A DNA stretch of 64,000 nt from an uncultured Pelagibacteraceae bacterium. Its GTDB lineage: Bacteria; Pseudomonadota; Alphaproteobacteria; Pelagibacterales; Pelagibacteraceae. The stretch spans positions 1 to 64,000 of the forward strand of contig CACEXM010000001.1 in the NCBI GenBank assembly GCA_902563555.1, given 5' to 3'. The notes under the pieces are model-generated. The model worked only from the letters and a program-made list of their open reading frames with translations. It did not search any database and was not told the DNA's origin. The translations under genes were made by a program, and so were the position numbers. The number at the start of each line of letters is the position of its first letter. Positions within the stretch are counted from its first letter, which is position 1. Positions 44,379 to 54,109 of this stretch are shown here, one piece after another.

Positions 44379-45632
44379 ATGAGCTCAGAAACAAAACAAA
44401 TTTTAACAACTGACGGAATCCCTTTAGAAGTTAGCCTTAAAAAAGCAGAAAAGAAAAATAAGATTAAAGCTTTTTTACTTGTTGCTCCATTATTGTTGTT
44501 CATAATTATTACATATGTGTTTCCAATAGGCGATATGCTTATGAGAAGTGTTGACGATAAAATGGTTACTGAGATGCTTCCTAAAACTTTTAAATCCATG
44601 GAAAAATGGGACGGACAGGATCTTCCTCCTGAAGAAGTATTTGAAGCTTTCTATTTTGATTTTCAAAAATTGATTGAAGAGGAGCGAGAAGGAAAACTTT
44701 CAACACAACTAAATTATACAAAGAATGGTTTTAAAAGCATTATTAAAAAATTAAGAAGAAAGTCCAAATCTTTTGAAGAGGGTAATTATAAAGAACAAAT
44801 TATGTCTGTTCATCGAAGATGGGCTGATGTTGAATATTGGAGAGCAATTAAAAGAAGAGCTCCTGCATATACTTATCAAAAATATTTAAAGGGGATTGAT
44901 ATGTATGAAAATGAAAAAGGAGAAATAATCAATGTTCCTGAAGATAGAAGAGTTCATAGAATTTTATGGATGAGGACTTTGGAGATTGCATTCTTTGTTA
45001 CAGTGTTTTGTTTTTTAATGGCATATCCAATTGCACACTTACTGGCAACATTACCAATGAAGTATAGTAACCTGTTAATGATCTGTGTCTTACTTCCTTT
45101 TTGGACCTCATTATTAGTTAGAACTGCTAGTTGGATGATTCTTCTTCAACAGCAAGGAATAGTAAATGATTTCTTTGTCATGATTGGATTAGTAAGCGAT
45201 GATAACAGGCTAGAAATGATGTTTAATAAAACAGGTAGTTATGTTGCAATGACACAAATTTTACTGCCTTTTATGGTTCTTCCACTTTATAGCGTGATGA
45301 AAACAATCTCTCCAAGTTTAATGAGAGCCGGTAAGTCATTAGGCGGAACACCTTTCGTGGCTTTTTGGAAGGTCTATTTCCCTTTAACTATTCCAGGTAT
45401 TGGAGCGGGATGTTTATTGGTTTTTATTTTAGCAATAGGTTATTACATTACCCCAGCTTTAGTTGGCGGAGCTTCAGGTACGTTAATAAGTAACCAGATA
45501 GCATTTCATATGAAAAGTACTCTAGATTGGAGTTTTGCTTCAGCAATGGGACTTATGTTGTTAAGTGGAGTATTAGTCATTTATTGGCTGTATAATAAAT
45601 TAGTTGGAATAGATAACATTAAATTAGGATAA
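44379..45632 (+). CDS. potB: Pot-type ABC permease (PotB-like) with large extracytoplasmic insertion
   Basis: TM1, about 150-residue hydrophilic insert, then standard BPD permease domain. Confidence 0.87.
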   Translation: MSSETKQILTTDGIPLEVSLKKAEKKNKIKAFLLVAPLLLFIIITYVFPIGDMLMRSVDDKMVTEMLPKTFKSMEKWDGQDLPPEEVFEAFYFDFQKLIEEEREGKLSTQLNYTKNGFKSIIKKLRRKSKSFEEGNYKEQIMSVHRRWADVEYWRAIKRRAPAYTYQKYLKGIDMYENEKGEIINVPEDRRVHRILWMRTLEIAFFVTVFCFLMAYPIAHLLATLPMKYSNLLMICVLLPFWTSLLVRTASWMILLQQQGIVNDFFVMIGLVSDDNRLEMMFNKTGSYVAMTQILLPFMVLPLYSVMKTISPSLMRAGKSLGGTPFVAFWKVYFPLTIPGIGAGCLLVFILAIGYYITPALVGGASGTLISNQIAFHMKSTLDWSFASAMGLMLLSGVLVIYWLYNKLVGIDNIKLG

Positions 45633-45637
45633 ACAAA

Positions 45638-46492
45638 ATGGCTTTACCCAAATATACAGAACCACATTATAGAATTTGGCACTATGTTTATTTGACAATC
45701 TGTGCAGCAGTATTCTTTTTTCTTGTTGCGCCATTGTTTGTTATTTTTCCATTATCTTTTAATGCTGAGGAATTTTTAGTTTTTTCAGATGGAATGAAAC
45801 GTTTAGATCCTGATGCATTTTCTTTAAGATGGTATCAAGATATGATTTATGGGACTAAAAATCCTTGGGGATTAGCTGCAAAAAATAGTTTTATCATTGC
45901 AATCTTTGCAACAATAGGTTCAGTAATACTTGGAACAGTTGCAGCTTTGGGTTTAAGCAGCAGACATATGCCTTACAAAGGTTTAATTATGGCAGTATTA
46001 ATTTCACCTATGATAGTTCCTTTAATTATTTCAGGTGTAGCGATATTTTTCTTCATGGCTAAAGTTGGATTAGCAGCCACTCACACAGGAATAGTACTTG
46101 CACATATTATTTTAGGAACACCATTTGTAGTTATTACAGTAACCGCAACTCTATCAGGGTTCGATCATAGTGTTACAAGAGCTGCAGCCAGTTTAGGTAG
46201 TGATCCTGTAAATACATTTATGAAAATCACTTTACCACTTATTTTACCAGGAGTGATATCTGGAGGGTTGTTTGCTTTTGTTACATCATTTGATGAAGTC
46301 GTAGTAGTTCTATTTTTAGCAGGATTAGAAAACACAACCATACCAATTCAAATGTGGACAGGTTTGAGGGAACAACTAAGCCCAACAATTCTTGCTGTTG
46401 CAACTTGTTTAATTATTTTATCAACATTAATATTAGTTACCGCTGAACTTTTAAGAAGAAGATCTGAAAGACTCAGAGGTATAAATCGATAA
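45638..46492 (+). CDS. potC: Pot-type ABC permease (PotC-like)
   Basis: BPD permease, RAAASLGSDPVNTFMKITLPLILPGVISG. Confidence 0.9.
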   Translation: MALPKYTEPHYRIWHYVYLTICAAVFFFLVAPLFVIFPLSFNAEEFLVFSDGMKRLDPDAFSLRWYQDMIYGTKNPWGLAAKNSFIIAIFATIGSVILGTVAALGLSSRHMPYKGLIMAVLISPMIVPLIISGVAIFFFMAKVGLAATHTGIVLAHIILGTPFVVITVTATLSGFDHSVTRAAASLGSDPVNTFMKITLPLILPGVISGGLFAFVTSFDEVVVVLFLAGLENTTIPIQMWTGLREQLSPTILAVATCLIILSTLILVTAELLRRRSERLRGINR

Positions 46493-46504
46493 AAATTTCA
46501 TTTC

Positions 46505-48727
46505 ATGAATATAAAAAATGTCGTAGTGATTGGATCTGGTACGATGGGAAGTGGTATAGCGGCCCATCTCTGCAATGCAAATATCCCAGTTACATTATTA
46601 GATTTAAAAACTGAAATTAGTGAAAAGGCTAGAGAAAGAATTTATAAATCTAGACCTCCATTATTAATTGATAAATCTAAAATAAATAATATTAAAGTTG
46701 GAAATATATCTGATGATTTTGATGTTGTAAAAAATGCTGATTGGATTGTTGAGGCGGTAGTTGAAAGAATAGATGTAAAACACCAAATTTATGAAAAAAT
46801 ATTTAAATCAAGAAAAGCAGGCGCAATTGTTTCATCTAATACTTCTTCGATACCCATAAAAGTTTTATCTCAAAACTTAACAGATACGGAAAAAAAAGAT
46901 TTCTGTATAACTCATTTTTTTAATCCTGTTAGATATATGGGGCTATTAGAAATTGTTAAAAATGAGAACAACGATCTAAATAAAATAAATCAATTAAAAG
47001 AATTTTGTGAAACTGAGCTAGGTAAAGGCGCAATTGTTTGTAACGATACACCAGGATTTTTAGGAAATAGAGTGGGAGTTTATGCAATGCAAATTGCAAT
47101 GACAGAAGCTTTTAAAATGAAGTTATCAGTTGAGGAGGCAGACGCTATTTTTGGAAGGCCGATGGGAATTCCAAAAACAGGTGTTTTTGGTCTCTATGAC
47201 TTGATTGGGATCGATTTAATGGCTGATGTATTAAAAAGTTTTATTAAAGAGCTGCCAGAAACAGATGAATTTCGTGAAGTTGCTAAAGAAATACCACTGG
47301 TAAAAAAATTAATTGAGACGGGTTATACGGGAAGAAAAGGTAAGGGTGGTTTTTACAGAATGAATAAATCTGGAACTACTAAAGTTATGGAGGCAATTAA
47401 TCTTGAAACAGGTGATTATTCGCCAAGCAAAAAAATTGATATTAAGTCTGACAAGGTAGATCTTTCCGGATTAATTAACAGAAAAGACAAATATGGTGAG
47501 TATGCGTGGTCCGTGATTTCAAAAATAATAAAATATGCATCATCGTTAGTTCCAGGGATTACTGAACAATTTAATGATATTGATGAGGCAATGCGGTTAG
47601 GTTTTAACTGGGCCAAAGGACCATTCGAAATGCTTGAGGAAATCGGTGTTAAAAACTTTTTTAACAAAGTTGATGATTTTAGTGGGAATAATTTTTTAGA
47701 GGAATTAAACAAAAATAAAAATGAAGATTTCTATGGAGAAAGACAGAAATACACCAATATAGAAACGCTGGGCAAAGTAAAAAAAACAGCAATGAGTTTA
47801 GATGGTAATGACTCTGCAAAGATTTATAGGTTCCAAGATTATAATATAGTTGAGTTTACCACTAAAGCTAATGCTTTAGATTACGACTCAATGGATGCTC
47901 TTAAAAAAGCTACTGACAAACCTTTAATAATTATAAATGAGAGTATGCAATTCTCTGCTGGTGTAAATCTAACTTATACCATGCAATTTGCAGACAAAAA
48001 TGATTTTAAATCAATAGAAAAATTTATTAAATATTTCCAAGAGACGTGTAAGCATTTAAAATATTCAAAACATCCTGTAATTTCTGCTCCATCGGGTTTA
48101 ACCCTTGGTGGTGGCTTTGAGGTTATGGTTCAAAGTAATTTTGTAGCATCTCATACAAATATTGTTGTAGGACTTGTTGAGACCATTGTTGGATTAATTC
48201 CTGCAGGTGGAGGATGTAAGGAAATGTTAGGCAGGTGGTTAGAGACAGAACAAGCAAAAAAAGATCCAAATTTTGCTCCACTTAAAGTTTTTGATATTAT
48301 TGGATATGGAAAGACAGCTACCTCACCTGTAGAAGCTGAACCGTTGAAATATCTAAGACCTGAAGACAAAAAAATTATGAATAGAAACAGTTTATTAGAA
48401 GTCTCAAAAAAAATTCTTAATGAGAATAAAAATTTTAAAGTACCTGAGGAACTTGTATTTAAGCTTCCTGGGGAAAGTGTCAGAAGTGAAATGAATAAGA
48501 TTATAGAAAAACTTTATAATGAAAAAGTGATATTAGACCATGGTGTACAAGTTGCAAAAGAATTGGCAAATGTTTTAAGTGGTGGGGACACAACAATAGA
48601 CAAAACATTAACCGAAGATGATTTATTTAAGTTAGAGCTAGATGCATTTATGAGATTAATCGAGACAAAAAAAACACAAGACAGAATAAAACACACCTTA
48701 GCTACTGGTAAGCCACTAGTTAATTAG
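46505..48727 (+). CDS. 3-hydroxyacyl-CoA dehydrogenase/enoyl-CoA hydratase fusion (HAD N-terminal, ECH C-terminal)
   Basis: VVIGSGTMGSGIAAHLCNA, THFFNPVRYM, PSGLTLGGGFEVMVQSNFVASH, LIPAGGGCKEML. Confidence 0.9.
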   Translation: MNIKNVVVIGSGTMGSGIAAHLCNANIPVTLLDLKTEISEKARERIYKSRPPLLIDKSKINNIKVGNISDDFDVVKNADWIVEAVVERIDVKHQIYEKIFKSRKAGAIVSSNTSSIPIKVLSQNLTDTEKKDFCITHFFNPVRYMGLLEIVKNENNDLNKINQLKEFCETELGKGAIVCNDTPGFLGNRVGVYAMQIAMTEAFKMKLSVEEADAIFGRPMGIPKTGVFGLYDLIGIDLMADVLKSFIKELPETDEFREVAKEIPLVKKLIETGYTGRKGKGGFYRMNKSGTTKVMEAINLETGDYSPSKKIDIKSDKVDLSGLINRKDKYGEYAWSVISKIIKYASSLVPGITEQFNDIDEAMRLGFNWAKGPFEMLEEIGVKNFFNKVDDFSGNNFLEELNKNKNEDFYGERQKYTNIETLGKVKKTAMSLDGNDSAKIYRFQDYNIVEFTTKANALDYDSMDALKKATDKPLIIINESMQFSAGVNLTYTMQFADKNDFKSIEKFIKYFQETCKHLKYSKHPVISAPSGLTLGGGFEVMVQSNFVASHTNIVVGLVETIVGLIPAGGGCKEMLGRWLETEQAKKDPNFAPLKVFDIIGYGKTATSPVEAEPLKYLRPEDKKIMNRNSLLEVSKKILNENKNFKVPEELVFKLPGESVRSEMNKIIEKLYNEKVILDHGVQVAKELANVLSGGDTTIDKTLTEDDLFKLELDAFMRLIETKKTQDRIKHTLATGKPLVN

Positions 48728-49363
48728 CATTCTAACAGAATTAATAAAATCTGGTCTTAGTACATACTGAGATTTATCAAGATACTTAATTTTTTTTAGC
48801 GCCTCTAAACCGTAAATTACTCTACCTATAGGAGTGTATTCAGACTCGTATAACGGTTCATCTCTCAAAATTATAAAAAACTGACTATCTTCTGTATTAT
48901 AATTTTTTGATCTTGCTAATCCCACACTCCCTTTTTTAAAATCAAATGGAGTGTCTATCTCTGAATTTATTGTTCCTAAGCCAGACTTGCCAGTACCAAT
49001 CTTTGCATAATTCAAGCTTCCTTTCTTACCAAACTCTAAATCACCCGCTTGCACAAGTGTATCTTTTATCACTCTATGAAAGGCAGAATTATCATAGGCT
49101 TTAAACTCAACTAATTTCTTGAATCTTTGAACAGCATTTGGAGAAATTTGAGGATAGAGTTCAATTATAACATTTCCACAAGGAACATTTAAAATCGCAA
49201 TATTTGAGGGATTTTCAAAAGTAATTTTTGTTGGATCATAATTTTTTACAAATAAACACTTATTCTTTATTAAAAAAAAAGAGCCAAAAGAAAATATTGC
49301 TAAGGATAGTAAAAATATTAGAATTATTTTTTCTGATCTTGTTGCCTTAATTTTTTTGATCAT
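48716..49363 (-). CDS. Cyclophilin-type peptidyl-prolyl cis-trans isomerase
   Basis: TM anchor; AFHRVIKDTLVQAGDLEFGKKG, GSVGLARSKNYNTEDSQFFIIL. Confidence 0.9.
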   Translation of the reverse strand: MIKKIKATRSEKIILIFLLSLAIFSFGSFFLIKNKCLFVKNYDPTKITFENPSNIAILNVPCGNVIIELYPQISPNAVQRFKKLVEFKAYDNSAFHRVIKDTLVQAGDLEFGKKGSLNYAKIGTGKSGLGTINSEIDTPFDFKKGSVGLARSKNYNTEDSQFFIILRDEPLYESEYTPIGRVIYGLEALKKIKYLDKSQYVLRPDFINSVRMLIN

Positions 49364-50082
49364 AGGATAAAATTTGGATCAATTTTTAACAAATTTTTTT
49401 TAATAAAATTTATTTTTTTTTCTAAGATTGGGTCTTTATTATTCAAGTTGGTTCCAATCATCAAATGAGAGAAAACTTCTGCCATATCCTCAGATGCAGT
49501 GGATTGAGAATATTCTGAGAAAAATCCTTTGGTAGTATTATAGGTTTCTAGACCTAATTTATTTGTACAGGTGGAACATTCTGCATACTTAAAATCTGTT
49601 AAATTGAATCTCGACCAAGCGCTTTCGTCAAATATATCCTTATAACTATCGTTTATTATATGAAAAACTTCATGATGAATTACTCGTTCAAAATATTTTT
49701 CGTTAAACTTTATATCAAGAATTAATGTTTTCATTACATTATCTGGAATACCTGCTGTGTTAATATTTGAGATTGATAAATCTTCACACAAAACAATATA
49801 TTTTAAATTTATTTTTTTCAAAAAAACTTGATTGTATCTGCTTAAATTTTTTTGAATAACTTTATACTTTTTATCTAAAGTTTTTTTTTCAGAGTCATAA
49901 CAATTTATATTATTATCAACTCCTATTGTGAAAGGTTGTTTAGCGTACAAATATCTAAGCTTATTTGGAGTTTTAATATCATATATTTCCAAATTTGGAA
50001 TCTTGATGAGATTATAAATGGTATCTGCTTGTGCTGAATTAATAATTATAAAAAATAATATTATATATCTAAAATAAATCAT
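49360..50082 (-). CDS. Putative secreted zinc metallopeptidase-like protein
   Basis: Signal peptide; VIHHEVFHIIND (HExxH) and SEDMAEVFSHLM possible downstream Glu ligand. Confidence 0.65.
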   Translation of the reverse strand: MIYFRYIILFFIIINSAQADTIYNLIKIPNLEIYDIKTPNKLRYLYAKQPFTIGVDNNINCYDSEKKTLDKKYKVIQKNLSRYNQVFLKKINLKYIVLCEDLSISNINTAGIPDNVMKTLILDIKFNEKYFERVIHHEVFHIINDSYKDIFDESAWSRFNLTDFKYAECSTCTNKLGLETYNTTKGFFSEYSQSTASEDMAEVFSHLMIGTNLNNKDPILEKKINFIKKNLLKIDPNFIL

Positions 50083-50136
50083 AAATCTTTATATAGAAGA
50101 TATTCCAAATTAAAAGAATGTGATACAGTTTTTACT

Positions 50137-51096
50137 GTGAAAAAAAAAACTAATAAAGATCCAATTCAACCTGTTAGCGGAACAAAAGTCCCTAGGTTTG
50201 CAGGACCTTCAACATTTGCTAGATTGCCAGAACTAAGAGATGTGGAGAGTTGTGATGTTGCAATTGTTGGAGTTCCATTTGATGCTGGCACAAGTTACAG
50301 ACCTGGAGCAAGATTTGGACCTCAAAGTATAAGACAGGCCTCAAGACACTTAAGAACCAATTATCATCCAAGTTATGATGTTGAACCGTTTAAAATTCAA
50401 CAAGTTGCTGATGCAGGAGATATTACCTGCAACCCTTTTAATATTAATGAAGCAATAAAGCAGATAGAAATAGGAGCTGAGGAGTTATTAAAAAAGGTTG
50501 GAGGTATTATTTGTTTAGGTGGAGATCACACGATTGCCTTTCCTCTCTTAAAAGCTGTGAATAAGATTAATAATGGACCAGTTGCATTAGTGCACTTTGA
50601 TGCTCATCTTGATACTTGGGATACATATTTTGGAGCTCCATACACTCATGGAACTCCTTTTAGAAGAGCGAGAGAAGAAAATTTATTTTTAGATGATGCA
50701 TCAATGCATGTTGGAATTAGAGGTCCTCTATATAGCAGAGATGACATTAAGAATGATGAGAGTTTTGGATTTAAAATTATTCATTGTGATGAATTTCAAT
50801 CAGAAGGTACGGATAAAATTGCTGAGAGAATTAAAAAAAGAGTAGGCAACAATCCTTTATACTTATCTATAGATATAGACGTATTAGATCCTGCTTTCGC
50901 ACCTGGAACTGGAACTCCAGAAATTGCTGGGATGACCTCAAGGGAAATGGTTAATGTTTTAAGAGGCCTTTCGGGCTTAAATCTTATATCAGCAGACGTA
51001 GTTGAAGTTTCACCAGCATATGATCATGCTGAGGTCACATCACTTGCAGCTGCTACGATTGTTTATGAATTAACTAATTTATTTGCAAAAAAATAA
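50137..51096 (+). CDS. speB: Agmatinase/ureohydrolase-family protein (SpeB-like)
   Basis: GGDHTIAFPLL, HFDAHLDTWD, SIDIDVLDPAFAPGTGTPE; GTG start. Confidence 0.9.
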   Translation: MKKKTNKDPIQPVSGTKVPRFAGPSTFARLPELRDVESCDVAIVGVPFDAGTSYRPGARFGPQSIRQASRHLRTNYHPSYDVEPFKIQQVADAGDITCNPFNINEAIKQIEIGAEELLKKVGGIICLGGDHTIAFPLLKAVNKINNGPVALVHFDAHLDTWDTYFGAPYTHGTPFRRAREENLFLDDASMHVGIRGPLYSRDDIKNDESFGFKIIHCDEFQSEGTDKIAERIKKRVGNNPLYLSIDIDVLDPAFAPGTGTPEIAGMTSREMVNVLRGLSGLNLISADVVEVSPAYDHAEVTSLAAATIVYELTNLFAKK

Positions 51097-51116
51097 TAAA
51101 AAGTTAGTAAAAAGTT

Positions 51117-52550
51117 ATGAAAGACAAAAAAAATTTTTATATAAATGGAAAATGGCAGGCCCCAAAAAGCAAACAACAAATTGAAATTGTTAATCCTTCA
51201 ACTGAAGAAAAATGTGCGATCATAACTCTTGGTAATAAAGAGGATGTCGATATTGCTGTAAATTCAGCTAAAGAAGCTTATGACTCTTGGGCTTTTTCAA
51301 CCAAAGATGAAAGAATAAAACTTTTAGAAAAACTTTATGAAAATTATAAAAAAAGATGGGCAGATATTTCTGAAGCAATTACTACTGAAATGGGTGCACC
51401 AAAAGACTTTGCAACGAAGCTTCAAGTAGGTACAGGAGCTGCTCATATAAAATCTTTTATAAGACATCTTAAGAATTTTGAATTTGAAAAACCCTTAGGA
51501 GATCATGCTCCCAATCAAAGACTTTTATACGAGCCTAAAGGAGTCTGTGCATTGATAACACCATGGAATTGGCCAATGAATCAGGTTTGTCTTAAGGTAA
51601 TCCCTGCACTTGCATCAGGTTGCACAATGGTTTTGAAACCATCAGAATTAGCTCCATTATCGTCAATGATTTTAACCGAAATTATTGATGAAACAAAATT
51701 TCCTCCAGGAGTATTTAATTTAATAAATGGTGATGGAAATACAACTGGTGATGCACTTACGCGACATCCAGATATTAATATGATTTCATTTACTGGTTCC
51801 ACTAGAGCTGGTGCTTTAATTTCACAAAATGCAGCTAATGATTTTAAAAGAGTGAGTTTAGAGTTAGGTGGCAAAGGAGCAAATATAATTTTTAAAGATG
51901 CTAATCCAAAAGCTATTGAATGGGGTGCTTTAAGATGTTTTAAAAATTCAGGTCAATCGTGTAATGCACCGACAAGAATGTTAATTGAGAAATCAAATTA
52001 CCCTGAAGCAATAAAAAAACTTAAAGAATATACCGATACTATTCAGGTAGGGGATCCAAAAAAAGAGGGAGAACATATTGGGCCAGTGGTATCAGAAACT
52101 CAATATAATAAAATTCAGGGTTTAATTCAAAAAGGCATTGATGAAGGGGCAAAATTAATTGCAGGTGGACTTGGAAAACCTGATGGTCATGAAAAAGGAT
52201 ATTTTGTTAAGCCAACTGTATTTATAGATGTTGACAATAGTATGGAAATCGCAAGAACTGAAATTTTTGGACCAGTATTATCTGTTATACCTTTTGAAAC
52301 AGAGGAAGATGCAATCAAAATTGCAAATGATACTCCTTATGGACTAACAAATTATATTCAAACCCAAGATCAAGAAAAAGCTAAAAGGGTTGCAAAAAAA
52401 CTCAGATCAGGAATGGTTGATGTAAATGGTGCTGGTATAGCAATAGACACACCCTTTGGAGGCTTTAAACATTCAGGAATTGGCAGAGAGGCTGGTGAAC
52501 ATGGCCTTCAAGAATTTTTAGAAGTTAAATCAGTGGGTGGTTGGAGCTAA
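51117..52550 (+). CDS. Aldehyde dehydrogenase family protein
   Basis: TPWNWPMNQ, FTGSTRAGA, LELGGKGANIIF, NSGQSCNAPTR. Confidence 0.94.
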   Translation: MKDKKNFYINGKWQAPKSKQQIEIVNPSTEEKCAIITLGNKEDVDIAVNSAKEAYDSWAFSTKDERIKLLEKLYENYKKRWADISEAITTEMGAPKDFATKLQVGTGAAHIKSFIRHLKNFEFEKPLGDHAPNQRLLYEPKGVCALITPWNWPMNQVCLKVIPALASGCTMVLKPSELAPLSSMILTEIIDETKFPPGVFNLINGDGNTTGDALTRHPDINMISFTGSTRAGALISQNAANDFKRVSLELGGKGANIIFKDANPKAIEWGALRCFKNSGQSCNAPTRMLIEKSNYPEAIKKLKEYTDTIQVGDPKKEGEHIGPVVSETQYNKIQGLIQKGIDEGAKLIAGGLGKPDGHEKGYFVKPTVFIDVDNSMEIARTEIFGPVLSVIPFETEEDAIKIANDTPYGLTNYIQTQDQEKAKRVAKKLRSGMVDVNGAGIAIDTPFGGFKHSGIGREAGEHGLQEFLEVKSVGGWS

Positions 52551-53737
52551 TTTATTGAAGATTTTTCTCTTATACCATCGAGAAATTTTATACACTTTTT
52601 AAGCTCACTTAGTTCAATAAATTCATCAACTTTATGAGCCTGTTCAATTGAACCAGGTCCACAAACAACTGTGCTAATACCAATTTCTTGAAACAACCCG
52701 GCCTCAGTTCCAAAAGAAACAACCTCCCTAGAATTATCACCAGTAAGACTTGATACAAATTCACATGCCTCAGAATTTAGAACACGATTGAAACCTGCAA
52801 CTTCACCAATAATTTTTTTTGTAATTCTAGAATTGGTAAATACTTTCCTCATCTCTGGTAATAAAACCTCATTAGCATATTTATCAATCTCTTGATTAAG
52901 AAATATTCCATCTTCTTTAACTACTGGTCGAGTTTCCCATTCTACATGACATTTATCAGCAATAACATTATGTGCTATTCCTCCAAAAATACCTCCAACT
53001 TGTAAAGTTGAAAAAGGCGGATCAAATATAGAATCTTTTGGAGATCTTTTTTTCAATTCCTCTCTTAGTTCTATTAACTTATTAGAATATTTTGTTGCAA
53101 ATTCAACCGCGCTAACTCCTTTGTGTGGCATGGAGCTATGTCCTGCTAGCCCTTCAAAATAAGTTGTATACTCATAACATCCTTTATGTGCATCAATGAT
53201 TTTCATTTTCGTGGGCTCACCTACGATACAAATACCCTCATTAATATTTCTTTTTTTTAATTCTTTTATCAAAATAGGTGCTCCAATACATGCAGTCTCT
53301 TCATCAAAAGTGAAAGAAAAATGAATATCTCGATTTAAATCAGTTTTAGAATAAATAGGAGCGAAAGCTAATGTGCATGCAATAAAACCTTTCATGTCAC
53401 ATGAGCCTCTTCCATAAAGTTTTTCTTCTTTTATAGTCGCTTTAAAAGGATCTGTACTCCAACTCTTTGAAACTGGCACTGTATCAGTGTGACCTGATAA
53501 AATTATTGGCTTTATACCATTTGATTTTTTTGCTTTAATTGTCGCAAAAAGATTTACTCTTTTTTTTTCATCATCAAACGTCTTAAATGATGTTGCGCCA
53601 AAATTATGAAGGTAATTCTCACAGTAATTAATTAAATTACTGTTGTCTTCACCTGATATAGTTTTGAAACCTATTAAATCTGACAAAATTTTTATCGAAT
53701 TATTATATAATTTATCTAAATTAATTTCTGTACTCAT
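52547..53737 (-). CDS. argE: M20-family deacylase, acetylornithine deacetylase-like
   Basis: LSGHTDTVPV, GRGSCDMKGFIA, TFDEETACIGA. Confidence 0.87.
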   Translation of the reverse strand: MSTEINLDKLYNNSIKILSDLIGFKTISGEDNSNLINYCENYLHNFGATSFKTFDDEKKRVNLFATIKAKKSNGIKPIILSGHTDTVPVSKSWSTDPFKATIKEEKLYGRGSCDMKGFIACTLAFAPIYSKTDLNRDIHFSFTFDEETACIGAPILIKELKKRNINEGICIVGEPTKMKIIDAHKGCYEYTTYFEGLAGHSSMPHKGVSAVEFATKYSNKLIELREELKKRSPKDSIFDPPFSTLQVGGIFGGIAHNVIADKCHVEWETRPVVKEDGIFLNQEIDKYANEVLLPEMRKVFTNSRITKKIIGEVAGFNRVLNSEACEFVSSLTGDNSREVVSFGTEAGLFQEIGISTVVCGPGSIEQAHKVDEFIELSELKKCIKFLDGIREKSSIN

Positions 53738-53766
53738 AAATAATAATTAATATATATAAAGTGATT

Positions 53767-54108
53767 ATGAAAGAACAAATTACATACGACATATTTGATA
53801 AGGTAGATATAAGAATAGGAACTGTAATTTCTGTGAAACAAAATGAAAAAGCCAGAAAACCATCATTAGTGATCGAAGTTGACTTTGGTAAGGAAATAGG
53901 CGTAAAGCAATCATCTGCACAAATCACTCATTACTATAATGAAGAGAATTTAAAAGGGAAACAAGTGATAGGTGTTTGTAATTTCCCAGAGAAAAATATT
54001 GCAGGTATTGTTTCTCAAGTTTTAATCTTAGGTTCGATCGATAAAGAGGGAAAAGTGATATTAGTTCATCCTTCTCAAAAATCTGAGAACGGTCTTCCAA
54101 TAGCTTAA
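53767..54108 (+). CDS. csaA: tRNA-binding-domain protein (CsaA-like)
   Basis: FDKVDIRIGTVISV, EVDFGKEIGVKQSSAQIT. Confidence 0.88.
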   Translation: MKEQITYDIFDKVDIRIGTVISVKQNEKARKPSLVIEVDFGKEIGVKQSSAQITHYYNEENLKGKQVIGVCNFPEKNIAGIVSQVLILGSIDKEGKVILVHPSQKSENGLPIA

Positions 54109-54109
54109 A

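Noticed and set aside
47416-48696. Three minus-strand ORFs in the HAD/ECH gene
   Set aside because: Shadow ORFs opposite a well-supported coding gene.
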